A stretch of DNA of 64,000 nt from Thermotoga caldifontis AZM44c09 (GTDB lineage Bacteria; Thermotogota; Thermotogae; Thermotogales; DSM-5069). The stretch spans positions 62,001 through 126,000 of the forward strand of contig NZ_AP014509.1 in NCBI RefSeq assembly GCF_000828655.1, given 5' to 3'. The notes beneath the pieces are model-generated. The model did not search any database, was not told the origin of the DNA, and saw only the letters and a program-made list of their open reading frames with translations. Below are positions 1-8,498 of the stretch, one piece after another (positions within the stretch are counted from its first letter, which is position 1; every line of letters begins with the position of its first letter). The position numbers and the translations under genes are program-made.

Positions 1-426
1 TTCGTTATAATGAAGAGACACGTGGTCGACACGTATTACATGCTGGAACGTGCGGACCTCAGAGTTTTTTCCATCATCGGTGCGGCGCACCACGAGAGAC
101 TCGATGGGAGCGGTTATCCTCTCGGATTGAGAGATGAACAGCTGCTGTACCACCAGAAGATCATACAGATCTGCGACGTTTTTTCCGCGCTCGTGGAAGA
201 AAGGCCATACCGAAGTGCGCTGAGCATCGAAGAAGCGCTCGGGGTGATCGAAAAAGAGGTTGCACACGGTAAACTCGACGCAGGCATCTTTGAAAGGCTC
301 AAGGCAATAGCCCGCAACTACGACCTTAAAGAACTAATCTCTTTCAAACACGTGTTTGAAGAACTGTTCCAAGAGGATGTTGATGAAGTGAGTCAGATGA
401 TCAGCCTGGAAGCGGAAAAAATTTAA
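1..426 (+). CDS. HD-GYP domain protein, 3' part (5' end outside window)
   Basis: The reading frame is open to the window edge, so the start is missing; the first internal ATG is at 10. What remains is the C-terminal half of an HD-GYP domain: the HHE-R-DGSGYP signature (about residues 27-37 counted from that ATG) and the following helix with [13 protein letters not shown] are intact. HD-GYP proteins are metal-dependent phosphodiesterases that hydrolyse cyclic di-GMP. The N-terminal HD pair and any sensor domain lie upstream and cannot be assessed. The gene stops 20 bases before the H-NOX chemoreceptor and is probably in the same transcript, so the two may belong to one signalling route (inference). 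Confidence 0.85.
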   Translation, partial: FVIMKRHVVDTYYMLERADLRVFSIIGAAHHERLDGSGYPLGLRDEQLLYHQKIIQICDVFSALVEERPYRSALSIEEALGVIEKEVAHGKLDAGIFERLKAIARNYDLKELISFKHVFEELFQEDVDEVSQMISLEAEKI

Positions 427-446
427 TCTTTCCGGGAGGGAAGGAC

Positions 447-2267
447 ATGAAAGGTTTCATCGTCAACGTTTGGTTGCAAACCTGGTCCAGAATGTTCGGC
501 GCAGAGACCGTGAAGAGGTTGAAGGAAAAGTACGGTGTGCCCCTCGACACTTTCTACAAACCGATCGAAGACGTGCCGGATGATCTACCTGTCAACATGT
601 CGAAAGAACTGGCAGCGATGAAGAATCTCACTTACGAAGAACTCTGGTATCGAACTGGTAAGGAAAACCTGAGAACGTTCTTCGAACACTACCCTGAATA
701 CTTCAAGAAATCGGGTTTTCTCTCGTTCATGGCCGCGATGGACGCGGTCCACAGGGTGCTGACCAGAAGGATCAAGGGTGCGACGCCACCGAGGGTCTTC
801 TTCAAACTGGTCGATCCGCACAGAGCGATCGTGAGGTACGAGTCCAGGAGAAACTTCAAGAACTACTTTTTGGGCCTGATGGAGGCGGCCTCCGAGCTGT
901 TCAACGATCCAGTGAAGTACAAAATTTTACGGGAGGGTAGTGCCGACGGAAAGAATTTCCTCGAGGTTCAAATAGAAGCGACGAAAGCGTACGGAAGGTT
1001 CGAAAAGCTCAGGAGCCTGACGGTTCTGGGTCTTGGGTTCATCAAGTCGATCGTTCCCATCAACGTGCTGATGATCCCGTTGTTCAGTTTTCTCATCGTG
1101 TTTCTGGTTTTCACCTTCGTACCAGCTGGGAACCTCATCAGATCGATCATCAGTGCTCTGGGTATCTCTGCCCTGATGTTTTTCGACGTCAAAGGTTTGG
1201 AGAAGGGTTTGAAAGTGCTGAAAGAGACTGTGGGGTTGATCTCCAGAAAGAACTTCGATAATCCCGTTTTGATCGGCAACGTGAAAGAATTCTCCGATCT
1301 CTCTGAAAGCCTGAACGAATCTGTGGAGAAGATCAAGGAAGTGTTCCTGGGAATATCCGGTGACATCCAGGAGATAAGCACCTACTCGTCTAAGGTGATA
1401 GACGCCGTGAACAGCATGAGAGAACAACTCGACACCATGGGCTCGCTTTCGAACGAGATAGCCAACACCGCGGTACAGATAAGCAACGACACCGAGAGGA
1501 TCTCGAACGCGGTGACGTCGAACGTTGACACCATCACGGCCATAATATCTGAACAAACGCAGATCGTGAAATCTCTCAACGAAGCTGTTTCACTGATCGT
1601 CCGTTCGGCGGGCAACGTCGAGCAATCCGCAGACGGCATAGTCAAAATGAGTCAGAGGTTCTCCAACCTCGTGGAAGAGGCAAGAAAGTTACAAGAACAG
1701 GCCGGCATGATCATGCAGGTTGCGGCGACCGTGTCGAGCATCGCGGAACAGACCAACCTGCTCGCGCTCAACGCCGCTATAGAAGCCGCGAGGAGCGGGG
1801 AAGCGGGAAGAGGCTTCGCGGTCGTGGCAGACGAGATAAGAAAGCTCGCCGAGGAGAGTCGAAATTCTTCTTCGAAGATAGCCGAATTCCTCTCGTCCAT
1901 AAACACTGGCATCGACAGATTGGTTCAAACCATCCAGGCAGAGTTCAACGAGATGAAGGAACAATCGAACAGATTGCTCGAAAGCTCCGAGAAAAACAAA
2001 GAATCCAGTAACGTGATCTCCAACATATCGCGCAAACTCAACGAACTGATAGACACTCTCAACGAGCAGGCCAGCAAACTCAACGGCATAACGAGCAGCA
2101 TTCAGAACCTGCTCGCGATCTCCGAAGAGAGCTCCGCGACGGCAGAAGAGATAAGTTCTTCGATACAGAACTTCTTCGCGCAACTCAAAGTCGTGCTCGA
2201 CAACGTGAACGAAACGATCAAGTTGCTCTCGATGATAAGGGAGAACTTCGAAGGAATGGTCCTGTGA
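447..2267 (+). CDS. Methyl-accepting chemotaxis protein with N-terminal H-NOX heme sensor domain
   Basis: 606 residues. Residues 1-185 match the H-NOX (heme NO/O2 binding) fold: MKG start, His102 as proximal heme ligand, Pro115 under the heme, and the YxSxR heme-propionate motif at Tyr131, Ser133, Arg135. The numbering coincides with the Thermoanaerobacter tengcongensis Tar4 H-NOX. The distal-pocket residues Trp9, Asn74 and Tyr140, known in that protein to stabilise bound O2, are also present. A hydrophobic segment at about 197-250 anchors the protein, and a long coiled coil leads to the conserved chemoreceptor hairpin tip ([20 protein letters not shown], about residue 434). No periplasmic domain is visible, so sensing is probably cytoplasmic. 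It should signal through CheA/CheW. An AGGGAAGG-like site precedes the ATG. Confidence 0.93.
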   Translation: MKGFIVNVWLQTWSRMFGAETVKRLKEKYGVPLDTFYKPIEDVPDDLPVNMSKELAAMKNLTYEELWYRTGKENLRTFFEHYPEYFKKSGFLSFMAAMDAVHRVLTRRIKGATPPRVFFKLVDPHRAIVRYESRRNFKNYFLGLMEAASELFNDPVKYKILREGSADGKNFLEVQIEATKAYGRFEKLRSLTVLGLGFIKSIVPINVLMIPLFSFLIVFLVFTFVPAGNLIRSIISALGISALMFFDVKGLEKGLKVLKETVGLISRKNFDNPVLIGNVKEFSDLSESLNESVEKIKEVFLGISGDIQEISTYSSKVIDAVNSMREQLDTMGSLSNEIANTAVQISNDTERISNAVTSNVDTITAIISEQTQIVKSLNEAVSLIVRSAGNVEQSADGIVKMSQRFSNLVEEARKLQEQAGMIMQVAATVSSIAEQTNLLALNAAIEAARSGEAGRGFAVVADEIRKLAEESRNSSSKIAEFLSSINTGIDRLVQTIQAEFNEMKEQSNRLLESSEKNKESSNVISNISRKLNELIDTLNEQASKLNGITSSIQNLLAISEESSATAEEISSSIQNFFAQLKVVLDNVNETIKLLSMIRENFEGMVL

Positions 2268-2491
2268 CCCTCACGGTTCAGCGATTTTCGAGATCCTCTA
2301 TTCTTAGCCCTTCGCGGATCTGAGAAACGAACGTTCCGTCTCGAATCGGCCCTGGCGGCCGTTGGGAACTTCCCGGCGGACCAGTCAGTGAGTGTCCGTG
2401 CGTTCATTTTGCAGTATAATTACAGGAGTGAAATATTTTTGCACAACCCAATCAGGAACGAAAACGGTCGAAGGGTTGGGAGGTTCGCAGG
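2268..2491. promoter_or_regulatory. Intergenic region with a -10-like box before the PAS/GAF HD-GYP gene
   Basis: This 224-base gap holds no gene I can support. A perfect TATAAT lies at 2415-2420, about 70 bases before the TTG start at 2492, but no convincing -35 box is found 16-18 bases upstream. GC-rich inverted segments around 2350-2390 are imperfect and lack a T-tract, so I do not call a terminator. The ribosome site GGGAGG at 2478-2483 supports the downstream TTG. Confidence 0.35.
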
Positions 2492-4792
2492 TTGAAACGT
2501 CTTTCGACGTTGATGATCTTAACTGGTTACTACGTTCTCACCCTCGTACTCTTGTTCTGGGTAAGGCTGGACATTGTGATCATCGCGGGCATGCTCCTAC
2601 TTCCAATGTTGCTTGCGGCGTTCTTCTGGAAACTGAAAGGTGCCGTGGTTTCGGCTCTTATAAACTCTTCACTGTTCGTTCTGGCATACTCAGCTTTCAA
2701 GCCGTTGAGCTTTCCAAGGCTCCTCGTCGCTGCGATTTCTTATTTGATCGTCGGACTGGTACTCGGTGTGCTGATGAACCTCCTCGAAAAAGAGAGGAAG
2801 AAGCTTTTTGCGAGTGAACAGAGATACAGGAGATTGTACGAGGAGTTGAAGACCTACCTTGAGCTGGTTCCCGTCATGGTTGTCGCCCTCGATCTTGAGG
2901 GTAACGTCAAATTTGTGAACAAAAAAGCCTGCGAGATACTCGAGTGCTGTGAAGAGGAGATCGTCGGTAAGAACTGGTTCGAAAATTTCCTGCCCGATCC
3001 GATCAAAGACGAAGTCAGAGAGGTCTTCGAAAGAATCAAAAATGGAGAACTCGAGCCGGTCAGGGTTCACGAGAATCCCGTGATCACCAGAACGAAAAAA
3101 GAGAGACTGATCCTCTGGCACAACAGTTTTCTCAGAAGCGAAAACGGCCAGATCGAATTCATCGTCAGCGCTGGGATGGATGTCACCGAGCGCAGACAAC
3201 TTGAATCCAAACTCGAGGAAGAATTCCGGATGACGCAGATATTGCTCGAAACGGCAACGGGTTTGCTGATGAGTGATCTGAACGCTGAAGAAAGGGCAAC
3301 GATCGTCACGAAAACCTGCGTGGAAAAACTCGGAGCTTCCCTGGCCTGGGTCGGCTACGCTGCTCCCGACAGGAGCGTACAAATATTTGGAACCTATCCA
3401 CCGAACCATCCCTACGTGCAGGGCTTGATCGTCCGCTGGGACGACAGCCCATACGCGCAAGGAGCGGCGGGTAGGTCCATCAAAACGGGTAAGCCTCAGA
3501 AGATAGAGGACACCTTGACGAACCACAGGTTCGAAGCCTGGCGCGAGAAGATCGCCCCGTACGGTTTGAGAACACTCGCGGCGTTCCCAATGATCGATCC
3601 GAAGGGCGTCTACGGTACGCTCGTCGTCTACAGCGACAAACTCGGGTTCTTCGACGAGACCAGAATGCGGTACTTTGAAATTCTGGCTCACATTTCCGCC
3701 GCAGCTTTGGAGAACGCGAGACTGTTCGAGGACTTGAAGAACAGTTTTCAGAAGCTGCAATCTGTACAGAAGGTGGATAGAGCGATCCTCACGTCGAAGG
3801 ATCTGAAAGAAAGCCTGAACGTGTTACTCGATGAGATCGTGAGCCAGCTCAGAGTAGACGCCGCGGCGATCCTGCTGTACGATCCCGAGGAGAAAACGCT
3901 GGTATACTCTCTCGGAAAGGGTTTGACGGACGTGTCAGTACAAACGATCGCCTCCAGAAGGGCGAGGTATACAGACTCAGGGCAGATAGATCTGGAAGAT
4001 GAACACATCAAGAAAGTCATGGAGCAGGAAAAGTTCGCATGGCGCTATGCTCAACCACTCACGACGAAAGATGAACTTCTGGGAGTTCTGGAGCTGTTCG
4101 GCAGGTCACACTTCGAACCCGATCACGAGTGGCTCGAATTTTTGAAGCTGATCGCCCAACAAGCGGTCATAGCGATAGAACGAGTTTTCATGATCGAAAA
4201 GCTCGAAAAAGCCAACACTGAGTTGCTCAAGGCCTACGATGAAACCATCGAAGCTCTGGTCTACGCGATAGACTTGAGGGATGAAGAAACGGAGGGACAC
4301 AGCAAAAGAGTGGCGTCACTGACCGTTGAAATCGCGAAGGAATTCATGAACGAAGAAGAGCTCGTTCATGTCTACAGAGGAGCGCTCCTGCACGATATAG
4401 GTAAGCTGGCGGTTCCCGATCACATACTGCGGAAACCTGGCAGGTTGAGTGACGAGGAGTGGAAAATAATCAAAATGCATCCGGTTTACGCATACGAAAT
4501 GCTGTCCAAGATCGAATATCTCAAACCGGCGCTCGATATACCCTACTGCCACCACGAAAGGTACGACGGAACTGGTTATCCGAGAGGGTTGAAAAAAGAA
4601 GAGATTCCCCTGGCTGCGAGAATTTTCGCCGTTGTGGACGTGTACGACGCACTCACGCACGACAGGCCCTACCGAAAGGCGTGGTCAAGACAGCAGGCGA
4701 TAGAGTACATCAAAGAAGAAAGCAATAAACAGTTCGATCCGAAGGTTGTGGAGGTTTTTTTGAGAGTCATCGAAGAGAAGGGTTGGGAGTAA
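2492..4792 (+). CDS. Membrane PAS-GAF-GAF HD-GYP phosphodiesterase
   Basis: 766 residues. Three to four membrane helices occupy about residues 5-100, followed by a PAS domain (about 120-235, ending in the typical DVTERRQLE linker), two GAF-like domains (about 245-410 and 425-570) and a C-terminal HD-GYP domain. The metal-binding HDIGK pair (about residue 634) and the HHERYDGTGYP motif (about residue 687) are intact, so c-di-GMP hydrolysis is expected. The TTG start is chosen because GGGAGG lies 8 bases upstream and the hydrophobic N-terminus starts there. It is followed directly by a GAF-GGDEF cyclase whose start is 2 bases past this stop, a common pairing of opposing activities. The signal is unknown. 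Confidence 0.92.
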   Translation: MKRLSTLMILTGYYVLTLVLLFWVRLDIVIIAGMLLLPMLLAAFFWKLKGAVVSALINSSLFVLAYSAFKPLSFPRLLVAAISYLIVGLVLGVLMNLLEKERKKLFASEQRYRRLYEELKTYLELVPVMVVALDLEGNVKFVNKKACEILECCEEEIVGKNWFENFLPDPIKDEVREVFERIKNGELEPVRVHENPVITRTKKERLILWHNSFLRSENGQIEFIVSAGMDVTERRQLESKLEEEFRMTQILLETATGLLMSDLNAEERATIVTKTCVEKLGASLAWVGYAAPDRSVQIFGTYPPNHPYVQGLIVRWDDSPYAQGAAGRSIKTGKPQKIEDTLTNHRFEAWREKIAPYGLRTLAAFPMIDPKGVYGTLVVYSDKLGFFDETRMRYFEILAHISAAALENARLFEDLKNSFQKLQSVQKVDRAILTSKDLKESLNVLLDEIVSQLRVDAAAILLYDPEEKTLVYSLGKGLTDVSVQTIASRRARYTDSGQIDLEDEHIKKVMEQEKFAWRYAQPLTTKDELLGVLELFGRSHFEPDHEWLEFLKLIAQQAVIAIERVFMIEKLEKANTELLKAYDETIEALVYAIDLRDEETEGHSKRVASLTVEIAKEFMNEEELVHVYRGALLHDIGKLAVPDHILRKPGRLSDEEWKIIKMHPVYAYEMLSKIEYLKPALDIPYCHHERYDGTGYPRGLKKEEIPLAARIFAVVDVYDALTHDRPYRKAWSRQQAIEYIKEESNKQFDPKVVEVFLRVIEEKGWE

Positions 4793-4794
4793 GT

Positions 4795-5853
4795 ATGTCA
4801 GCAGATCTCGAAGCGTGTGTGGAGGTATTCAGAGAGATAGGCGCGATAGCGTCGATGCTCCTGAGCGAACAAACAGAGGATGTTTACCAGCAAATCCTGG
4901 AAAGGTCCATCAAGATAGTACCGGGCGCCCAGGCTGGTTCGGTACTCGTGAGAGAAAACAACAGGTTCAAGTACGTTGCGGCGGCTGGCTACGATCTTGA
5001 ACAGCTCAAGAAAATCAGTTTCAGCGTTGAAGAGGAGGAATTCTGGGCCGGAAAGGATAAGGATCACGTTATTCTCGTCAGGGATAACGTGATCGCGTTC
5101 AACGAAACCATTGTGAAGGATGAACGCCTCGAAGTGTTGAAGGAAGCCGGCAGCCTCAGGAAAGTCAAATCCACGCTCGTCATACCCGTGAGGGTCAAAG
5201 GTGAGCTCAGGCTGGTGCTGAACCTGGACAATTTTGAAAGCAGCGAGGCGTTTGACAGCAACTCTGTCATCATCGCCAAGGTGCTCGCAAACATGCTGGC
5301 CACGATCTTCAAAAGGCTCGAACTCGAAAAGGAACTCATGGAAAAGAATCGACTGCTCGAGTACATGTCCTACCACGATGTTCTGACGGGACTTGCGAAC
5401 AGGAGAATGTTTGAGGAGTTCGCCGAGAAGATGCTTTTACTCGCGAAGAGAGAAGAGAAAACGCTGAGCGTTCTGTTCCTGGACCTTGACAAGTTCAAAA
5501 GCGTGAACGATCTGTACGGACATCACACGGGAGATGAGGTTTTGAAACGCGTCGCCTGCAGGCTCGAAAGGTGCGTGAGGGCGAGCGACATGGTGTCAAA
5601 GTTCGGGGGAGACGAGTTCGTGATCTTGGCGTACGACTGTTCAAAACCAAAGGCAAAGCTCCTCGCAGAAAGGCTCATAAAGGCTGTAGAAGAACCCATA
5701 AAGGTGGGCGATCTCACCTTCGAACTGAGCGCGTCGGTCGGCGTTGCCACCTTCCCGGAAGATGGTGGCGAACTGGCCGAACTGATACGTCTCTCGGACG
5801 AAAGACTTTACATGGCCAAGAAGGGCCGTTCGAAAATCGTTGTGAGCGGTTGA
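4795..5853 (+). CDS. GAF-GGDEF diguanylate cyclase
   Basis: 352 residues. An N-terminal GAF domain (about 15-175) is joined by a short helix to a GGDEF domain (about 190-350). The active-site motif is an intact GGDEF (about residue 271) and the product-inhibition I-site RASD lies five residues before it, so the enzyme should make c-di-GMP and be feedback inhibited. No membrane segment is seen, so it is probably cytoplasmic. The ATG at 4795 is preferred over an in-frame TTG at 4783, because the GGGAG at 4785-4789, inside the end of the preceding HD-GYP gene, is well spaced for it. It is translationally coupled to that phosphodiesterase. Confidence 0.93.
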   Translation: MSADLEACVEVFREIGAIASMLLSEQTEDVYQQILERSIKIVPGAQAGSVLVRENNRFKYVAAAGYDLEQLKKISFSVEEEEFWAGKDKDHVILVRDNVIAFNETIVKDERLEVLKEAGSLRKVKSTLVIPVRVKGELRLVLNLDNFESSEAFDSNSVIIAKVLANMLATIFKRLELEKELMEKNRLLEYMSYHDVLTGLANRRMFEEFAEKMLLLAKREEKTLSVLFLDLDKFKSVNDLYGHHTGDEVLKRVACRLERCVRASDMVSKFGGDEFVILAYDCSKPKAKLLAERLIKAVEEPIKVGDLTFELSASVGVATFPEDGGELAELIRLSDERLYMAKKGRSKIVVSG

Positions 5854-5939
5854 ATCTCTGTCATCTTTCCCTCACGTTGAGGACATCCTGCGTGTTAGAA
5901 TGCCTACTGTGATGAATCATCTCCTGGGAGGAACGAGCG

Positions 5940-7343
5940 ATGCTGAAGATCGTTTTTGTCGGTGCTGGAAGTGTTCGGTACACCATAAAACTGGTTGGGG
6001 ACCTCGCCACCCAGCAAAAACTTCACGGTTCAAAGCTCGTTTTGATGGACATAGATGAAGAAAGGCTGAAAGCCACGCACGTTCTTGTGAGAAAGTATTT
6101 AGACGAACTCGGCGCGGAGTTCGAGGTGGAAAGCACCAGGGATCTTGAACGTGCACTCGAAGGAGCGCAATTTGTGATAAACACAGCGCTCGCGCGAGCC
6201 GAAGGGCACGAAGATGGTTACGTTCAGTACGAAATCGTGAGGCAGATTGGAGAAAAACATGGCTATTACAGGGGCATAGACAACGATGGGTTGAACATGG
6301 TCTCGGATTACTACACGCTCTCGAACTACAACCATTTGAAGATGAACTTGGAAATAGCTAGGGCTGTCGAGCGAGTCGCACCGGACGCGTGGCTGCTTCA
6401 AACTTCGAACCCGGTTCTTGAAATAACTCAACTCGTTAAACGACTCACCAGAGTCAAGATCGTCGGCCTGTGCCACGGATACGCGCACGTGTTCAACATC
6501 GCCAGAACGATCGGACTCGATATCGACAAACTCGACTGGCAGGTCGCTGGAGTGAACCACGCGATATTCCTGAACAGGTTCAGATACGACGGAAAAAACG
6601 CCTATCCCATCCTGGACGAATGGATCGAGAAGAACGCGAAGAGCTTGGAATCGAAAAGCCCCTGGGATCTGGATTTTTCCCCTGCAGCGATAGATATGTA
6701 CAGATTCTACGGCATGTACCCCATCGGCGATACGGTCAGATCGGGTGGATGGAAGTACCACTTCGATCTGGAGACGAAGAGAAGATGGTACGGCGAGCAT
6801 GGTGGTATAGACAACGAAATCGAAAGGCCCAGGTTCTACGAACAGCTGAGAGAAACCAGAAGAAAACTGATTCAGCTCGCAAAGCAAGTGGAGGACGAAC
6901 CTTCGATATGTTTGACCCGAATGTGGCCGGAAGTGTTCACGATCAGAGGTGAAAGCGTCGAACAACACGTTCCGTTCATCAACGCCATCGCGAACGGTGA
7001 AAGAACACGGCTCGTCCTGAACGTTGAAAACAGAGGTACCATCCCTCATATAGCAGATGACGTCGTGGTGGAAGTTCCTGTGATCGTCGATGGGAACGGA
7101 CTCCACCCTGAAAAGATCGATCCACCATTGAATGAAAGGATACTGAAGTTCTATTTGATTCCAAGGATTTTGAGAATGGAATGGGCACTGGAGGCGTTCA
7201 TCTCTGGCGACAGGAGAGTGCTCGAAGAGATCTTGTTGAGAGACGTCAGAACCAGATCCTACCATCAGGTGCAAACGGTGCTCGACGAAATAATGGATCT
7301 GCCGTTCAACAAGCGAATGAAGGAACATTATTCGGCGAAATGA
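5940..7343 (+). CDS. Glycoside hydrolase family 4 (alpha-glucosidase-like, NAD- and Mn-dependent)
   Basis: 467 residues, the usual GH4 length. A Rossmann NAD-binding start (VGAGSVRYT) is followed by the family hallmarks: Asn157-Pro158, the metal-binding CHG triplet at Cys178-His179, and His207 in VNHAIF. The Cys-His spacing of 29 equals that of Thermotoga maritima AglA (Cys174/His203), and long stretches (YYRGID, NMVSDYYTLSNYN, SPAAIDMYRFYG) look like AglA. GH4 enzymes cleave glycosides by an oxidation-elimination mechanism needing NAD+, Mn2+ and reducing conditions. An alpha-glucosidase is most likely, but other GH4 specificities cannot be excluded. It has a GGGAGG site and stands alone, with no transporter beside it. 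Confidence 0.9.
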   Translation: MLKIVFVGAGSVRYTIKLVGDLATQQKLHGSKLVLMDIDEERLKATHVLVRKYLDELGAEFEVESTRDLERALEGAQFVINTALARAEGHEDGYVQYEIVRQIGEKHGYYRGIDNDGLNMVSDYYTLSNYNHLKMNLEIARAVERVAPDAWLLQTSNPVLEITQLVKRLTRVKIVGLCHGYAHVFNIARTIGLDIDKLDWQVAGVNHAIFLNRFRYDGKNAYPILDEWIEKNAKSLESKSPWDLDFSPAAIDMYRFYGMYPIGDTVRSGGWKYHFDLETKRRWYGEHGGIDNEIERPRFYEQLRETRRKLIQLAKQVEDEPSICLTRMWPEVFTIRGESVEQHVPFINAIANGERTRLVLNVENRGTIPHIADDVVVEVPVIVDGNGLHPEKIDPPLNERILKFYLIPRILRMEWALEAFISGDRRVLEEILLRDVRTRSYHQVQTVLDEIMDLPFNKRMKEHYSAK

Positions 7344-7371
7344 GAAGCTGTTGAAGACCGAGTTCTTCACT

Positions 7372-7398
7372 TGCAATTTCTCGAAGTTATATTATAAT
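7372..7398 (+). promoter_or_regulatory. Promoter of the tRNA-Ser/tRNA-Arg pair
   Basis: A perfect TATAAT at 7393-7398 lies 12 bases before the tRNA-Ser 5' end, with TTGCAA at 7372-7377 as a -35-like box. The 15-base spacer is shorter than usual, so the -35 assignment is less certain than the -10. Confidence 0.6.
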
Positions 7399-7410
7399 GA
7401 AAGTTGGCCC

Positions 7411-7503
<93 letters not shown>

Positions 7504-7507
7504 GCGC

Positions 7508-7584
7508 GTGCCCGTAGCTCAGCTGGATAGAGCGCCAGACTGCGGATCTGGAGGCCGGGAGTTCAAATCTCCCCGGGCACGCCA
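7508..7584 (+). tRNA. tRNA-Arg (anticodon GCG)
   Basis: Acceptor GTGCCCG (7508-7514) pairs with CGGGCAC (7574-7580), discriminator G, encoded CCA at 7582-7584. The anticodon stem CCAGA/TCTGG holds a loop with GCG at 7542-7544, so it decodes CGC and CGU without inosine. Most bacteria use an ACG (inosine) tRNA for these codons. The 3' two-thirds of the gene overlaps the end of the convergent ppx/gppA reading frame. Confidence 0.95.
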
Positions 7585-8436
7585 AGGCCTTTCGATCCTT
7601 CCCCTTTCCAGCATCCTCGCCAGCGTGTACCTGAAACCTTTCGTCGATACGATCATTGGTTCGCATTTTGTTATCGCCAGCGCCACCGCGCATCCCGCCA
7701 CGATCGTTCTTTCCCTCCCTGCTGGGATCACTTTCCAGTCCCTGACCTGCTCCAGTGTGTTACCTTTCAGTCGCTTAAAGGCAGATTCAACGTCGCCTTG
7801 GTTCAGGACGATCCCATCGAGAGCCTTCAAATCCCACGCGCCCAGTTTCAGTGCAGCGATGGCAACGAAGGAACCTCCTATGCCAACAGGGTTTTCGAAA
7901 TCTGGCAGCCTGCTCTCGACGTGTTTCACCGCCTCGTGGAACTGGGGAGCGTTCGGCAACGAGAGATCGAACAAACGGTTCAGAACGTGTGTTCCCAGCG
8001 GAAGACTCACGAACCAATCCTTTCTGACGATCTCCAGACTTCCCCCACCGAGGTCGAACACCGTGATATCCTTATCGAAATTCGGATCCACGCTCATGTA
8101 CGTGAAATAAGCCTCATCCTCTTCAGACAGGATCTGCCCGTTGAGATCGAACGCTCTGAGGATCCTTTCGAACAGCGCTGGTCTTTCACGAAACACGGCC
8201 GTCCCGAAGGCGTACAGAGTGAGGTCGGGAAATCTCGCCTTGATCCGCGAGATCACCCGACTCGCCAGTCTGAAAGCCTCTTCTTCATCTTCGACAGATC
8301 TCAACCCGACTTCGTAAACTTCTTCGAGGACCGTTCGCTCTCCTTCCTGAACGAGCAGTATGAAAGAATTCGAACCGAGATCGAGCACGCCGACCGTAAG
8401 AACCACCCCGCGAACGTTCATCACACTGAATACCAT
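7519..8436 (-). CDS. Ppx/GppA-family phosphatase
   Basis: 305 residues. The N-terminal signature VGVLDLGSNSF and the second phosphate-binding motif VFDLGGGSLEIV place it in the ASKHA-fold exopolyphosphatase / guanosine pentaphosphate phosphatase family. A GGSFVAIAALK segment follows. At about 280 functional residues it is the short, single-domain type without the HD region of larger Ppx proteins. The reading frame has no stop until 7519, inside the opposite-strand tRNA-Arg, so the last 22 codons are the antisense of a tRNA. The start is uncertain: the ATG at 8421 or another start close to the VGVLDLG motif is as likely as 8436, and none has a strong ribosome site. Substrate (polyP or pppGpp) cannot be told. 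Confidence 0.85.
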   Translation of the reverse strand: MVFSVMNVRGVVLTVGVLDLGSNSFILLVQEGERTVLEEVYEVGLRSVEDEEEAFRLASRVISRIKARFPDLTLYAFGTAVFRERPALFERILRAFDLNGQILSEEDEAYFTYMSVDPNFDKDITVFDLGGGSLEIVRKDWFVSLPLGTHVLNRLFDLSLPNAPQFHEAVKHVESRLPDFENPVGIGGSFVAIAALKLGAWDLKALDGIVLNQGDVESAFKRLKGNTLEQVRDWKVIPAGRERTIVAGCAVALAITKCEPMIVSTKGFRYTLARMLERGRIERPWRARGDLNSRPPDPQSGALSS

Positions 8437-8498
8437 ACCACGCCCCGCGATCGAGAGAACACACGAGCCAGCGTCGCCGAAGCTGGTGTTAGGAGTCG

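Noticed and set aside
927-1556. 209-residue antisense frame opposite the H-NOX receptor
   Set aside because: It lies wholly within a well-supported coding gene, has an Arg/His-rich mirror composition, and no ribosome site.
2340-2400. Terminator after the H-NOX receptor
   Set aside because: The inverted GC-rich segments pair only imperfectly and no T-tract follows on either strand.
6099-7376. 425-residue minus-strand frame opposite the GH4 gene
   Set aside because: It is a shadow of the glycosidase; GC-rich codons remove stop codons on the other strand. No protein motif is visible.
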